Of a stretch of 64,000 nucleotides of DNA, positions 19,173 through 27,528 are shown one piece after another. A program made the translations under genes and the position numbers. Under the pieces are notes generated by a model. The model ran no database searches. It saw only the letters and a program-made list of their open reading frames with translations, and was not told the DNA's origin. The DNA is taken from assembly GCA_020847975.1 (NCBI GenBank), contig JADLBD010000012.1:1-64000 (forward strand), written 5' to 3'. Each line of letters opens with the position of its first letter. Position 1 is the stretch's first letter. Source of the DNA: Bryobacterales bacterium (GTDB lineage: Bacteria; Acidobacteriota; Terriglobia; Bryobacterales; Bryobacteraceae).

Positions 19173-20858
19173 ATGTGCACGGACACTGAGAACGCGGCTT
19201 CGGCGATCATCCTGGCGGGGGAACTCCATTCACGCTATCAGATCCACTCCATCCAGCCGTTGCTCGCGGCGTGCCGCGCGGCCGCGGAGACAGAGTTCCC
19301 AGTGGCTGTCGTGGGCCGCTTCAAAGCGGGGAAGAGCAGCTTTCTCAACCGTTTCATCGGCGAGGAAGTGTTGCCGGTGGGTGTGACTCCGGTGACTTCC
19401 GTAATCACGAGGATCCGGTTCGGGGAAAAGCCGCAAATTATCGTTCACTTTCTGAATTCCCAAGCTTTGGAGGGCAGGATCGAAGAATTGCCCTTCTACG
19501 TCACGGAAACGCACAATCCCGAAAATGCGAGGAAGGTGGATTCTGTGACTGTGGAAACACCGTCGCTACGGCGATTTCCCGGTATTTGTCTCGTCGATAC
19601 ACCAGGCATGGAGAGCGTTTTCGGGCACAACACGGAGACCGCCCGGAAATGGCTTCCCAACGTAGGCATGGCGCTGGTGGCGGTAGGCGTGGATCCTCCG
19701 CTGACGCAGCAGGATGCCGAACTGTTGAGGCGGCTTCGCGAATTCACTCCCCGCATTACCGTGCTGCTGACAAAGTTCGATTTGCTTGACGCCGCGGAGG
19801 CCAGGCAGGTGGTCGCATTCGTCGAGCAGCAATTGCGCCGCCAAATCGCTCCGCCGCCAGAGGTTTTCCCTTATTCGGCCAAGCCCGGATTCGAGGAGTT
19901 GGGAGCATCGCTCGAAAGGAATCTCTTGAGACCGTTGGTGGAGCGGCTGAACGACGAGAGAATCGCCGTACTGAATCACAAAACCGCAGCCTTGATGAAC
20001 GAGTGCGAGGACTCGTTGTTATTGGCGCTGGCGGCGGCGGAAGCGACTGAGGCGCAGCGGGAGCAGTTGAAGACAATCGTGCTTGGAGAGAAAGAGTCGA
20101 TCGAGGAGTTCAAGATGCAACTCCGTTTGACGGCAAGACATGCGGCAGGCAATTCGCGGCGGCACGCCGCGGCGATTCTGGAAGCGCACACGCCGCGAGT
20201 GGAAAAGGCGCTGGTGGAGGAATTGGAACGCTTGTATCCGGAATGGAGGACAAGCCTGGCGCGGGTGATCTCGTCATTTCAGGCCTGGCTGGAGCGTTCG
20301 CTTGCGGAAAAACTCTCTGAGGCGCAGGATGCGGATCGAGCCATGCTCCTTCGCCCGGTCGAACAAACAGCCGCTCAACTCGGCCGTGCGCTGCAGGATT
20401 TCCGCAACCGTCTTTCGGAACGCGCGGAAAAGGCGTATGGCATCCGGCCGCGAACTACGAAGATAGAAATCCAGGCCGTTACTCCACAGACTCCGGATGT
20501 GCGCATTGGCCACGTTTTCGACCGCAATTGGGAGTTGCTCAGCCCGATCCTCCCGATGTCATTATTCGGAGCGGTGATATACCGCCATCTGGCAAAACGG
20601 AAGGCGCCCTACGAGGTCTACAAGAACATTTCCCGCCTTACGACGCAGTGGGAGGAGAGTACCGGTAGGGCTTTGGAAAGCCTCCTCTCGGAAGCCTATC
20701 TTCGCGTCGAGGAGTGGATGTCCACCCTGGACGGGCTGCTCTCGAGAAACAGCGCGGAAATCTTCCGCATCAGGGAGGATCTTGGCAGATTGAGAGCCGT
20801 GCGCGCTTCTTTCGGGGCGCGAACGCCGTCTGGCGGCCTTTGCAGGCCGGTGACATGA
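19173..20858 (+). CDS. Dynamin-like GTPase A (crcB operon)
   Basis: 561 residues from ATG 19173; an in-frame ATG at 19083 lies inside crcB and is rejected. The GTPase sites are clear: P-loop GRFKAGKSS at 48-56, switch Thr in VTPVTSVITR near 72-80, DTPG at 142-145 and TKFD at 200-203. A long helical region follows, and FDRNWELLSPILPMSLFGAVIYR near 460-480 is a candidate membrane-contact segment, as in the paddle of bacterial dynamins. Neighbouring pairs of such GTPases are typical of bacterial dynamins, which tubulate, fuse or seal membranes. It is the second gene after riboswitch 3 and overlaps GTPase B by ATGA. Confidence 0.8.
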   Translation: MCTDTENAASAIILAGELHSRYQIHSIQPLLAACRAAAETEFPVAVVGRFKAGKSSFLNRFIGEEVLPVGVTPVTSVITRIRFGEKPQIIVHFLNSQALEGRIEELPFYVTETHNPENARKVDSVTVETPSLRRFPGICLVDTPGMESVFGHNTETARKWLPNVGMALVAVGVDPPLTQQDAELLRRLREFTPRITVLLTKFDLLDAAEARQVVAFVEQQLRRQIAPPPEVFPYSAKPGFEELGASLERNLLRPLVERLNDERIAVLNHKTAALMNECEDSLLLALAAAEATEAQREQLKTIVLGEKESIEEFKMQLRLTARHAAGNSRRHAAAILEAHTPRVEKALVEELERLYPEWRTSLARVISSFQAWLERSLAEKLSEAQDADRAMLLRPVEQTAAQLGRALQDFRNRLSERAEKAYGIRPRTTKIEIQAVTPQTPDVRIGHVFDRNWELLSPILPMSLFGAVIYRHLAKRKAPYEVYKNISRLTTQWEESTGRALESLLSEAYLRVEEWMSTLDGLLSRNSAEIFRIREDLGRLRAVRASFGARTPSGGLCRPVT

Positions 20859-22828
20859 AGCCGGCGAGCGGGTTGAATTCGTCCCACGAACTGCACTTAC
20901 TGGTCTCCTGTAAGCATGCGGATAAACTGCTCTCCGAAATCGAGGAAATCCTTCGAAGCGCTAGTTCCAAGTCGCCGTTCCCCAAGTACCGGATCGATTT
21001 CAGCCCGGCGCAAGGGAGAACGGTGGAGGACCACCTGGCGCGAATCCGCGCGCAGATGGTAAGAGTGCTCAGGAGCCTGGGCATCACTCCGGAGGAGCCT
21101 CAACTCGGCGCGATCCATTCGATACGCGTAACGCTGGCCTTTGTCCGCATCGCCATCCAGGAGATGCGGCCGAAAGTCCTCGCGGGATATGGCGAATTGC
21201 CTCGGGAGATGCTGGCCGAGTTGAATGGACTGATGCCGGAGTTGGAAGGACTGGTGGAACGGCTGGACTCTTACCTGGCGCGCGGAGAGGACTTGCAGGC
21301 GCGGCTCAGCCGCTTCGAGGCGCAAACGGACGATGCGGCGGAGGTAAAGAGACTGGGTGAGACCATCCAATCGCGCGGGCTGGTGGAACTGCGGCCGGCG
21401 ATCGAGGCGATCCTGGACCGCCTGGAAGACCAGCGGTTGGAGATCGCCATCTTCGGACAGGTAAGCTGCGGGAAATCGTCGCTGTTGAATCACATCCTGG
21501 GGGCGGATATTCTTCCCGTGGGGACGACGCCGATCACGGCCGTTCCCACGCGCCTGCAACACGGCACGGAGCCGAAGCTACTGGTTGCCTTCGCAGGCTA
21601 CAAAGTCGAGTCGTTCCCTACTTCGCGGCTGGCGGAGTTTGTCACCGAGCAGGAGAACCCTTCCAACACGAAAGGCGTGTGGAAAGTACAGGTGGAATAT
21701 CCCGCGGCGCGGTTACGCCAGGGCGTGGTGTTCGTCGATACTCCAGGGCTGGGTTCCATGGCGACATCCGGATCACGGGAGACGCTCGCCTACCTTCCCC
21801 GCTGTGACATCGGAGTGGTAATGGTGAATTCCAGTTCGACTCTGACCCTGGAAGACGTTCGCACGTTGCAATTGCTCCTGGACTCCGGAGTGACCGTGCG
21901 CGTCGTGCTCAGCAAAGCGGACCTGCTTTCAAAAACCGACCTGGAGAAGTCGTTGCGTTACGTGCGGGAACGTTTGCAATCGGAGTTGCGCCTGGATGTG
22001 GGCGTCACCGCCGTCAGCACGGTGGGGGAGCATGAGGTCTTGCTTCGGCAGTGGTTCGACGAAGAGATCGCGCCGTTGCAGGAAAGGCAAAAACAACTGG
22101 CGGCGGAGTCGTTGCACGGCAAGATTGCAGCGTTAGGGCGTGCGGTGGAGCGCGCGTTGGAGGCGGCGCGCCAGTGGAGCGGCCAATTGGAGCCGGAGAG
22201 GCTGGAAAGACTCAGAGAAGCCGAGAGACGGCTGCGGCAAGCGGCAGGGGAGATCCCCACCGTCGAGGCAGCCTGCTTGAAAAGATGCGACGAGATACGG
22301 CAGTTAGGTCCCGCGGCGTTGCGATACGCGGCGCGGGGAGCCGTCGAGTACTGGCGGAGGGAGAATTCTTCCCGGCTCCCGGATGGCTTTCCGCGGAAGT
22401 GGCTGGTGAAGACGGCGGCGAGCGTGGCTCGAGAGATAACGCAGGCTCTCGAAGGGTTGGCCGGCGCCCTCACCCAGGCCTTGAGAGAGGTTTCCGGCGA
22501 GATGGAAATCGAAAGGGAACCGGGAGAGGATCTGGCTGGACTGCTGAGAGGGATGCCGCAGATTGATCTTGCTTTCGAATCTACCGGGATCAGGAGGCCG
22601 TTTGTAGCGCGCTTCGGCCGGCGGCTGGCGGAATCCTCTGTGGAGCGGCAACTGCGTGAGGCTTACGGAGCGCGGGTGAACGAAGCATTCGTTTCGCACG
22701 GACGCCTGCTCGAAGCATGGCTGCGGCGCACCCTGTACGCCGTGCAGCAGCGTTTCGACCTGCACGCCGATGCCTACCGCGCGCAACTGGGGCGGATTCT
22801 CGAGATGAAGCCTGTTTCGCGGGGATGA
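20855..22828 (+). CDS. Dynamin-like GTPase B (crcB operon)
   Basis: 657 residues; the ATG at 20855 overlaps the stop of GTPase A, so translation is coupled. An N-terminal helical region of about 195 residues precedes the GTPase domain: P-loop GQVSCGKSSLLN near 200, VGTTPITAVPTRL, DTPGLGSM near 295 and SKADLL near 352. The C-terminal 280 residues are strongly helical and charged (ALEAARQWSGQLEPERLERL, REAERRLRQA). I see no long hydrophobic helix, so membrane contact may depend on its partner. The pair resembles other two-dynamin operons in which the two subunits make a heteromer. Role in fluoride physiology is inferred only from position. Confidence 0.8.
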   Translation: MKPASGLNSSHELHLLVSCKHADKLLSEIEEILRSASSKSPFPKYRIDFSPAQGRTVEDHLARIRAQMVRVLRSLGITPEEPQLGAIHSIRVTLAFVRIAIQEMRPKVLAGYGELPREMLAELNGLMPELEGLVERLDSYLARGEDLQARLSRFEAQTDDAAEVKRLGETIQSRGLVELRPAIEAILDRLEDQRLEIAIFGQVSCGKSSLLNHILGADILPVGTTPITAVPTRLQHGTEPKLLVAFAGYKVESFPTSRLAEFVTEQENPSNTKGVWKVQVEYPAARLRQGVVFVDTPGLGSMATSGSRETLAYLPRCDIGVVMVNSSSTLTLEDVRTLQLLLDSGVTVRVVLSKADLLSKTDLEKSLRYVRERLQSELRLDVGVTAVSTVGEHEVLLRQWFDEEIAPLQERQKQLAAESLHGKIAALGRAVERALEAARQWSGQLEPERLERLREAERRLRQAAGEIPTVEAACLKRCDEIRQLGPAALRYAARGAVEYWRRENSSRLPDGFPRKWLVKTAASVAREITQALEGLAGALTQALREVSGEMEIEREPGEDLAGLLRGMPQIDLAFESTGIRRPFVARFGRRLAESSVERQLREAYGARVNEAFVSHGRLLEAWLRRTLYAVQQRFDLHADAYRAQLGRILEMKPVSRG

Positions 22829-22838
22829 CCTCGCTCGA

Positions 22839-23630
22839 TCACGGATGAAAGCGCATTACGGTATCGATGCGCAGAGGCGCGAACTTGACGTAGCTCCCCA
22901 CGCGATATTCCGGACGGGTGGCGCGCTGGCACATGTCGAGAATCTCGCCCGGATTCCCCCTGGCGCTTTCGAGCACTTGCGCTTGAAAAGGTTCGATGTC
23001 GATGCCGGACAACTGAAAAAACCCGGCGGCAAGTTCAAACAGACGGAGCGCCTGAGGCCTGGTAAGCGGCGTCATTTCCATTTGCTGCCGCGGGTCCCAG
23101 AACAGGCGGTGAAGTTCTCCTAAAGAGCGGACATCCCTGGCAGCCGCGATGAAGCACATCCCCGGAGCGTGATAGAGGCGTTGAAGAAAGCGGTAGGTTG
23201 GGAAGCCGGACTGCCGGATGTCATCGAGGATCACCGGACAGGGAGCAGTCTCCAGCGCCTTCCAGAGCAGCCCTTTCAGGTGACAGCTTGTCCGCGAAGA
23301 AAGGTAGGCTGCGGGATCGGCGGCGGACTTTGTGGAACTTCCAAGGACGGGATGCCCTTGCTTGTGAAGCTCCCTTGCAAGTTCCAGAAGAATGCCGCGA
23401 AGCGTGGACGGTGACGGCAAGTAAGCCGCCGGCTGCCCCAGGTTCGCGAGGACAAAGCGCAGGAGGCGGGTCTTGCCGGAACCGGGTCTGCCGAGAACCA
23501 GCAGGGAGCGGCGCTGTTCGAGAGCGCCGGCGATGCGCCGGGCCTCGTGCTCGAAACCCACGAGTTCTACTTCACCACCAGCACGCTGCAAGGAGAGAGC
23601 CGGGTGAGATTCTGTGAAGTTCCGCCCCAT
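22839..23630 (-). CDS. AAA-type ATPase (antiporter operon)
   Basis: 263 residues if started at ATG 23630, which overlaps the stress-protein gene by 64 bp; GTG 23561, five bases after that gene's stop, would give 240 residues and is a fair alternative. Walker A is GRPGSGKT, Walker B is CPVILDDI, and AARDVRSLGEL could be sensor 1. The protein is a short STAND/ORC-like ATPase with no fused effector domain. It is the last gene after riboswitch 4 and converges with the dynamin operon, 10 bp apart. Its target is unknown. Confidence 0.65.
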   Translation of the reverse strand: MGRNFTESHPALSLQRAGGEVELVGFEHEARRIAGALEQRRSLLVLGRPGSGKTRLLRFVLANLGQPAAYLPSPSTLRGILLELARELHKQGHPVLGSSTKSAADPAAYLSSRTSCHLKGLLWKALETAPCPVILDDIRQSGFPTYRFLQRLYHAPGMCFIAAARDVRSLGELHRLFWDPRQQMEMTPLTRPQALRLFELAAGFFQLSGIDIEPFQAQVLESARGNPGEILDMCQRATRPEYRVGSYVKFAPLRIDTVMRFHP

Positions 23631-23989
23631 AGGTGATCGTAGATCCTGGAATGTCCCGTGAAGCCCACGACGAGCAGATCGAACTGATGCTCGTGGATGA
23701 ATTCAACAATCGCTTTCACCTCATGCCCCGCCACAATGGAACACTCGAGCGAGACATGGCGCAATCGAGCGCGGTGTTTCGCCTGCGTGGCGAGACGGGA
23801 AAAATACGTGTCTTCCTCCTCCTTTTGCTCGGCAACTTCGCCCATGGTCTGGGCGTAGCGAGGAAGGTCCTCTTCCACGCTGAGCATGTGCAGGTATGCC
23901 CGGCTCGAGGCCGCCAGTTCCACGGCCGCATCGAAAGCGCGGAGGGCTCCGTCGGAGCCGTCGTGCGCGATGAGAATGCGCTCAAACAT
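23567..23989 (-). CDS. Universal stress protein UspA-like
   Basis: 140 residues, a single Usp domain. The start MFERILIAHDGSDGALRAFDAA and the ATP-binding motif GFTGHSRIYDHLWGGTS (G-x2-G-x9-G-S/T) are typical of nucleotide-binding members. It overlaps the preceding DUF190 gene by eight bases. Universal stress proteins are among the gene classes that have been reported downstream of fluoride riboswitches, as far as I recall, which fits its position in the riboswitch 4 operon. Confidence 0.8.
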   Translation of the reverse strand: MFERILIAHDGSDGALRAFDAAVELAASSRAYLHMLSVEEDLPRYAQTMGEVAEQKEEEDTYFSRLATQAKHRARLRHVSLECSIVAGHEVKAIVEFIHEHQFDLLVVGFTGHSRIYDHLWGGTSQNLTRLSPCSVLVVK

Positions 23990-24320
23990 CCGGCTCCACC
24001 GTTCGCTTTTGCACCCGAATGGCCGTTGCGTCCGAAATAGCGATCATGCCCGTGTCCATGACTGGTTCGAGGGCTGCCAGGAGCCTTTCGATATTTTCCG
24101 GCGTGTCGGCGATGCTGATCACAACAGGCTGGTCGTGTGTGACAAGGTGGCGGTGTTGAATCTCTCCCGTTTCACCGTAACCCTCGAGCCCGCGAAATAC
24201 CGTGGCGCCGGCGATGCCGATGGACTTGCACAGTTCGACGATCGCGACGTAGAGCGGCTTACCACGCGAGCGATCCGATTCCGCGCAGTGAATGCGCAGC
24301 AGCTTAGCTTGATAGGACAT
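23982..24320 (-). CDS. DUF190-domain protein
   Basis: 112 residues from ATG 24320 (MSYQAKLLRIHCAESDRSRG); 13 residues of in-frame extension lie inside the preceding gene and look unrelated. The DUF190 pattern is complete: GKPLYVAIVELCKSIGIAGATVFRGLEGYG, then PVVISIADTPENIERLL and GMIAISDATAIRV. The fold is PII/CutA-like. DUF190 proteins often sit next to crcB and are thought to modulate fluoride export, though the mechanism is not known to me. It overlaps the double-domain gene by 17 bp. Confidence 0.8.
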   Translation of the reverse strand: MSYQAKLLRIHCAESDRSRGKPLYVAIVELCKSIGIAGATVFRGLEGYGETGEIQHRHLVTHDQPVVISIADTPENIERLLAALEPVMDTGMIAISDATAIRVQKRTVEPDV

Positions 24321-25026
24321 CGGCCGCCTCCGAAGCTGTGTGGACAAGGCGAATGACATCTACCTCGGAAATCACGATGAGGCCATCGCCCAGCATCTCC
24401 TCGACGGCGAGGGCAGCCTCGGCAATCTTTTCCGGCGTATCCACCACGGATATCATCACCGGCAGGTCGTGGGAGAAATGGAGGAACCCTTGCTTGTGCG
24501 TGTGCCCTTTGGCCCCGTAGCCGAGAATCCCGCGATAGACGGTGGCTCCCGCGACATCCATCATGCGGATCCGCTTCACGATTGCGTCATAGAGCGGCTC
24601 GCCATGCCACTTGTCAGCCTCGCCAAGGAAGATGCGCATCATCTTCGCGGCCATTTGCCTGCGTTGATGGGGCGGCCGGACCTCAGGGTGTTTCCTCTCC
24701 TTCATGGCGGCCTTCACCACCGTGGTGTCCTGCACCTCGATGAGACCGTCAGACACCATGTCATAGAGCGTGGGCAGGACTTCCTCGACTCTTTCCACGG
24801 ATTCGATGAACTCGATGCGAAAGGCGAACTCCGGAGTCTCGGGAGAATCCGAGCGATGGACTACCTGCCGGTTGCCGAAGCTCATTCGGGAGTGAGTCAC
24901 GGTGGCGCCGGCCACCTTCTTGTGGCGCAGGTACTCGAAGACCGCCGCCCAAAGCGGTTGCAGATGGTAGCGTGTCTCCTCGTTCACGTAGATGGTCACC
25001 TTCTTGGCCGGACCTTTAGCAAGCAT
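24304..25026 (-). CDS. Tandem double DUF190-domain protein
   Basis: 240 residues holding two DUF190 units. Unit 1 (about 8-110) has a loop-degenerate form: KVTIYVNEETRYHLQPLW, KVAGATVTHSRMSFG, VLPTLYDMVSDGLIEVQDTTV. Unit 2 (about 125-230) is canonical: GEPLYDAIVKRIRMMDVAGA, TVYRGILGYGAKG, LPVMISVVDTPEKI, MLGDGLIVISEVDVIRL. The two units probably mimic a dimer. It follows the antiporter gene after 12 bp. The double form beside a single form suggests a hetero-oligomer. Confidence 0.8.
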   Translation of the reverse strand: MLAKGPAKKVTIYVNEETRYHLQPLWAAVFEYLRHKKVAGATVTHSRMSFGNRQVVHRSDSPETPEFAFRIEFIESVERVEEVLPTLYDMVSDGLIEVQDTTVVKAAMKERKHPEVRPPHQRRQMAAKMMRIFLGEADKWHGEPLYDAIVKRIRMMDVAGATVYRGILGYGAKGHTHKQGFLHFSHDLPVMISVVDTPEKIAEAALAVEEMLGDGLIVISEVDVIRLVHTASEAADVLSS

Positions 25027-25038
25027 GCATCACCTTCC

Positions 25039-26247
25039 TTACGAACTCCTTTCCACTATCATTTTCCCGCTCGCCACCGCGGAGGCCAGGGCCGCTTCTC
25101 GTTCGAGGACATGCCGCGGCAGGAAGAAAGCATTGGCGATCACGGTGGGGATGACCGCGCTGCCGATTACCGTAGCCACCAGGTGGGAGTATTGAGCCTG
25201 ATCAATCACCGAATGATTCAATCCGAAGAGTGCCGAAATGGTTCCGAAGGTCAGGCCGGTGGACATCATGAGCGAATAATAGAGGCCTTCATGCCCCAGG
25301 TAATTGAAAGAGCGGACGGCGGGAACGAGCCCGGCGAGTTTCGAGACCATCTTCAAGAAAAAAAGCACGACAAACACCACAGGAGCGCCAAGTAAGACCG
25401 GGACGGAAACGAAGGAGCCGGCGCGAATGAAATAGAAGGGTGTGAGGAAGCCGAAGGTAAGAGTCCGCAGACGGCGGATGAGGATATGGTCTTTCCCAAC
25501 GGTTCCCGCCAGTACCATGCCGATCAGGTAGGCCGGCAGCACCGCCTCGCTACCGGACCAGACGGCAAGCCCGCCCATCCCGAAGAGAAGCAGCAGGATG
25601 TATTTCGCCTCCAGTTCGGATACGCGGCCGCCGAACTTGTCGAAGAACCAGGGAGTCACAAAAGGCAGCGCGGCGAAGACGAGAACGCAGACCACGATGA
25701 AGATTGCCGTGCGTATCGTAAAGGGAGAGAAGATGAGACCCAGCGCGATGACGGTGCCCAGGTCATTGACGAAGTAGGAAGCCAGAATCGCTTTCCCGAA
25801 TTCCGTGCGGTTAAAACCGAGTTCCAACATGACGGCGTAGACTACGGCAACCGATGTTGTGGAGAGGGCGACGCCGGCGAGCCAACTGGCAGGCCATGAC
25901 CATAAGAGCACGTAATGCGCGATCAGCGCGGCACCGAGAAAAGGCCCCGCAAACCCGACAATTCCGACCGCGCAGGATTCCTTCCACTTGGCACGGAAAA
26001 TCGCCGGGTCCAACTCCGCCCCGGCCAGGAACGTCAGTACGATGGCGCCAGTGCCCGCGAGGAAGCCGACCCATGAAGCTTTCGCGCCCAGGGCCTCAGA
26101 GCCGGCAACGGCGCCGATCACAAGCTGCGCCACCGTGCCGACTACGATTTCCGATAGCGCCGTCGAGATGTGGAAACAATTGGCCAACAGCACGGCAAGG
26201 AGGGCAAGAAGCAACCATAATGCTGCCACAAACCAGACTTGATCCAT
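25039..26247 (-). CDS. CPA2-type cation/proton antiporter
   Basis: 402 residues from ATG 26247, which has AGGAGATC just upstream; the in-frame extension to 26340 runs into the riboswitch and is rejected. About 12 membrane helices in the Na+/H+ exchanger fold, with GFLAGTGAIVLTFLAGAELD near 60-80, STTSVAVVYAVMLELG and the conserved acidic FVNDLGTVIALG near 165 in the position of the transport-site Asp. A KefB-type Na+ or K+/H+ exchanger is expected; anion specificity cannot be excluded. It is first after riboswitch 4. Na+/H+ antiporters are an established class of fluoride-riboswitch targets. Confidence 0.85.
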   Translation of the reverse strand: MDQVWFVAALWLLLALLAVLLANCFHISTALSEIVVGTVAQLVIGAVAGSEALGAKASWVGFLAGTGAIVLTFLAGAELDPAIFRAKWKESCAVGIVGFAGPFLGAALIAHYVLLWSWPASWLAGVALSTTSVAVVYAVMLELGFNRTEFGKAILASYFVNDLGTVIALGLIFSPFTIRTAIFIVVCVLVFAALPFVTPWFFDKFGGRVSELEAKYILLLLFGMGGLAVWSGSEAVLPAYLIGMVLAGTVGKDHILIRRLRTLTFGFLTPFYFIRAGSFVSVPVLLGAPVVFVVLFFLKMVSKLAGLVPAVRSFNYLGHEGLYYSLMMSTGLTFGTISALFGLNHSVIDQAQYSHLVATVIGSAVIPTVIANAFFLPRHVLEREAALASAVASGKMIVERSS

Positions 26248-26293
26248 TGGGATCTCCTGTTCTGAGTTGTCTGGGATCTGCCGTTGGAAGGAA

Positions 26294-26358
26294 CCCCTAC
26301 AGCATTCCCTGTAGGAGTCATTGGCCACCGGGGGCGGCAAAAAGCGAACTCCACCGCT
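26294..26358 (-). promoter_or_regulatory. Fluoride riboswitch 4 (crcB motif), upstream of antiporter operon
   Basis: Read on the minus strand, 26358-26343 is AGCG-GTGGAGTT-CGCT, identical to riboswitch 1, then TTTTTGCCGCCCCCGG, then GGCCAATGACTCCTACAG. CTACAG of the aptamer can pair with CTGTAG across a GGAATG loop (seven pairs with one flanking G-C), giving the competing hairpin. No U run follows, so control may be at the level of the ribosome-binding site about 45 bases on. The antiporter ATG is at 26247. Confidence 0.85.
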
Positions 26359-26472
26359 TTGACGCTCCCAGAATACACCAGCCCGGGAAGGTGTTCAAGA
26401 GAAAGCGTAGCCACGTCAGCGGCCGCACTCATCCTGAGAACAACCCGCCGCCGGCTGCACTCAATCCACAGA

Positions 26473-27372
26473 GTGCATTACGACACCACCATCAAAGAGT
26501 TACTGCTCGACCGGCCGGACTTGCTCCTGCGGCTGCTGCTCGGCGAACCGGTGTCCGTGAGCCGTGTGCTGACCACGGAACTCCCCAAGGTGGAGAACCT
26601 GCGTCCTGACCTGCTGCTGGAGTTAGTCGATGACCGGATTGTCCACCTCGAACTTCAGGGTCAACCCACCCGGCTCTTCGGCCACCGCATGCTCGGATAC
26701 CGGCAGCGCATCCGCGAGACATACCAACGCATCCCCCTGCAGATCGCTCTGTGGCTGGGAAAAGGGCCGGTGGGGATTCCGGACCGGATCGACGAGCCCG
26801 GACTCCACTTCTCCTACCGTGTCGTCAACATCCAGCAGATGGATACGATAGAGCTGCTGGCGAGCCCGTTTCTCGAAGACAACCTGTTAGGGATGCTGGG
26901 AAAGCTGGCGGATTACCGGCCTGTAGTGACACGGCTGCTGCGAAAAATCGCCGACACAGCACCACTAAAGCGGCAGAGTTGGCTGGCGAAGCTTGTGATA
27001 CTATCCGGATTGAGAGGCTTGGTTCCCGCAGTCAAAGAGGAGATCGAGAGCATGCCCATCGAAATCGACATCATGGAAAATGAATGGCTGGCCGAAATCT
27101 TTCACCAGGGCGAAGAGAAAGGATTGGTGAAGGGACTCGAGCAGGGAATAGCCAAAGGTTTAACGCAAGGTTTAACCCAAGGTTTAACCCAAGGCTTGGT
27201 GCAAGGCCGCACTGAGGCCGCCCGCTGGATGCTGAGCAAACAGTTGGAGAAGCGATTCGGACCAATACCCATGGAACTGGCTCTGCGAATCGAATCGGCC
27301 GATCTGGAGACCCTCCAGATCTGGAGTCTCCGGTTGATGGACGCGCGAACCGCGGCGGAAACTTTCGATTAG
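26473..27372 (+). CDS. Rpn/PD-(D/E)XK transposase-nuclease-like protein
   Basis: About 299 residues from GTG 26473 (start uncertain; longer in-frame starts run antisense through riboswitch 4). N-terminal block DTTIKELLLDRPDLLLRLLL, then RPDLLLELVDDRIVHLELQGQ, which carries the Asp and the E-x-Q of a PD-(D/E)XK nuclease as in Rpn and DUF4351-type proteins. YRQRIRE and LPLQIALWLGKGP continue the fold. The C-terminal third contains a run of GL-T-Q-G repeats encoded by 12-bp DNA repeats, then RWMLSKQLEKRFG. Such proteins promote recombination or are relics of it. Confidence 0.65.
   Translation: MHYDTTIKELLLDRPDLLLRLLLGEPVSVSRVLTTELPKVENLRPDLLLELVDDRIVHLELQGQPTRLFGHRMLGYRQRIRETYQRIPLQIALWLGKGPVGIPDRIDEPGLHFSYRVVNIQQMDTIELLASPFLEDNLLGMLGKLADYRPVVTRLLRKIADTAPLKRQSWLAKLVILSGLRGLVPAVKEEIESMPIEIDIMENEWLAEIFHQGEEKGLVKGLEQGIAKGLTQGLTQGLTQGLVQGRTEAARWMLSKQLEKRFGPIPMELALRIESADLETLQIWSLRLMDARTAAETFD
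27145..27204 (+). repeat. Short 12-bp tandem repeat inside the Rpn-like gene
   Basis: Five consecutive 12-base units: GGAATAGCCAAA, GGTTTAACGCAA, GGTTTAACCCAA (twice) and GGCTTGGTGCAA. They encode successive G-(I/L)-(A/T/V)-(K/Q) tetrapeptides. Unit length is a multiple of three, so copy-number slippage would lengthen or shorten the protein without a frameshift. Confidence 0.85.
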
Positions 27373-27528
27373 CACAGCAGCGCCCAACCACCGCACCGCA
27401 GCGAACATCCGTTCCGGGGCAACCGCCTGCAAGATCGATCACCACACACAGCGTAGGACATGACGCTTGCACACGCCGGACAAGCGCGAGGTCCTGACAA
27501 AGTTGCATGATTGAATTCGGGAGAGACC

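Noticed and set aside
26284..26472. ATG 26284 as start of the Rpn-like gene
   Set aside because: The extension translates the complement of riboswitch 4 and the antiporter leader and has no resemblance to the family N-terminus.
27145..27204. CRISPR-like array
   Set aside because: Units are contiguous 12-mers in a coding frame with no spacers.
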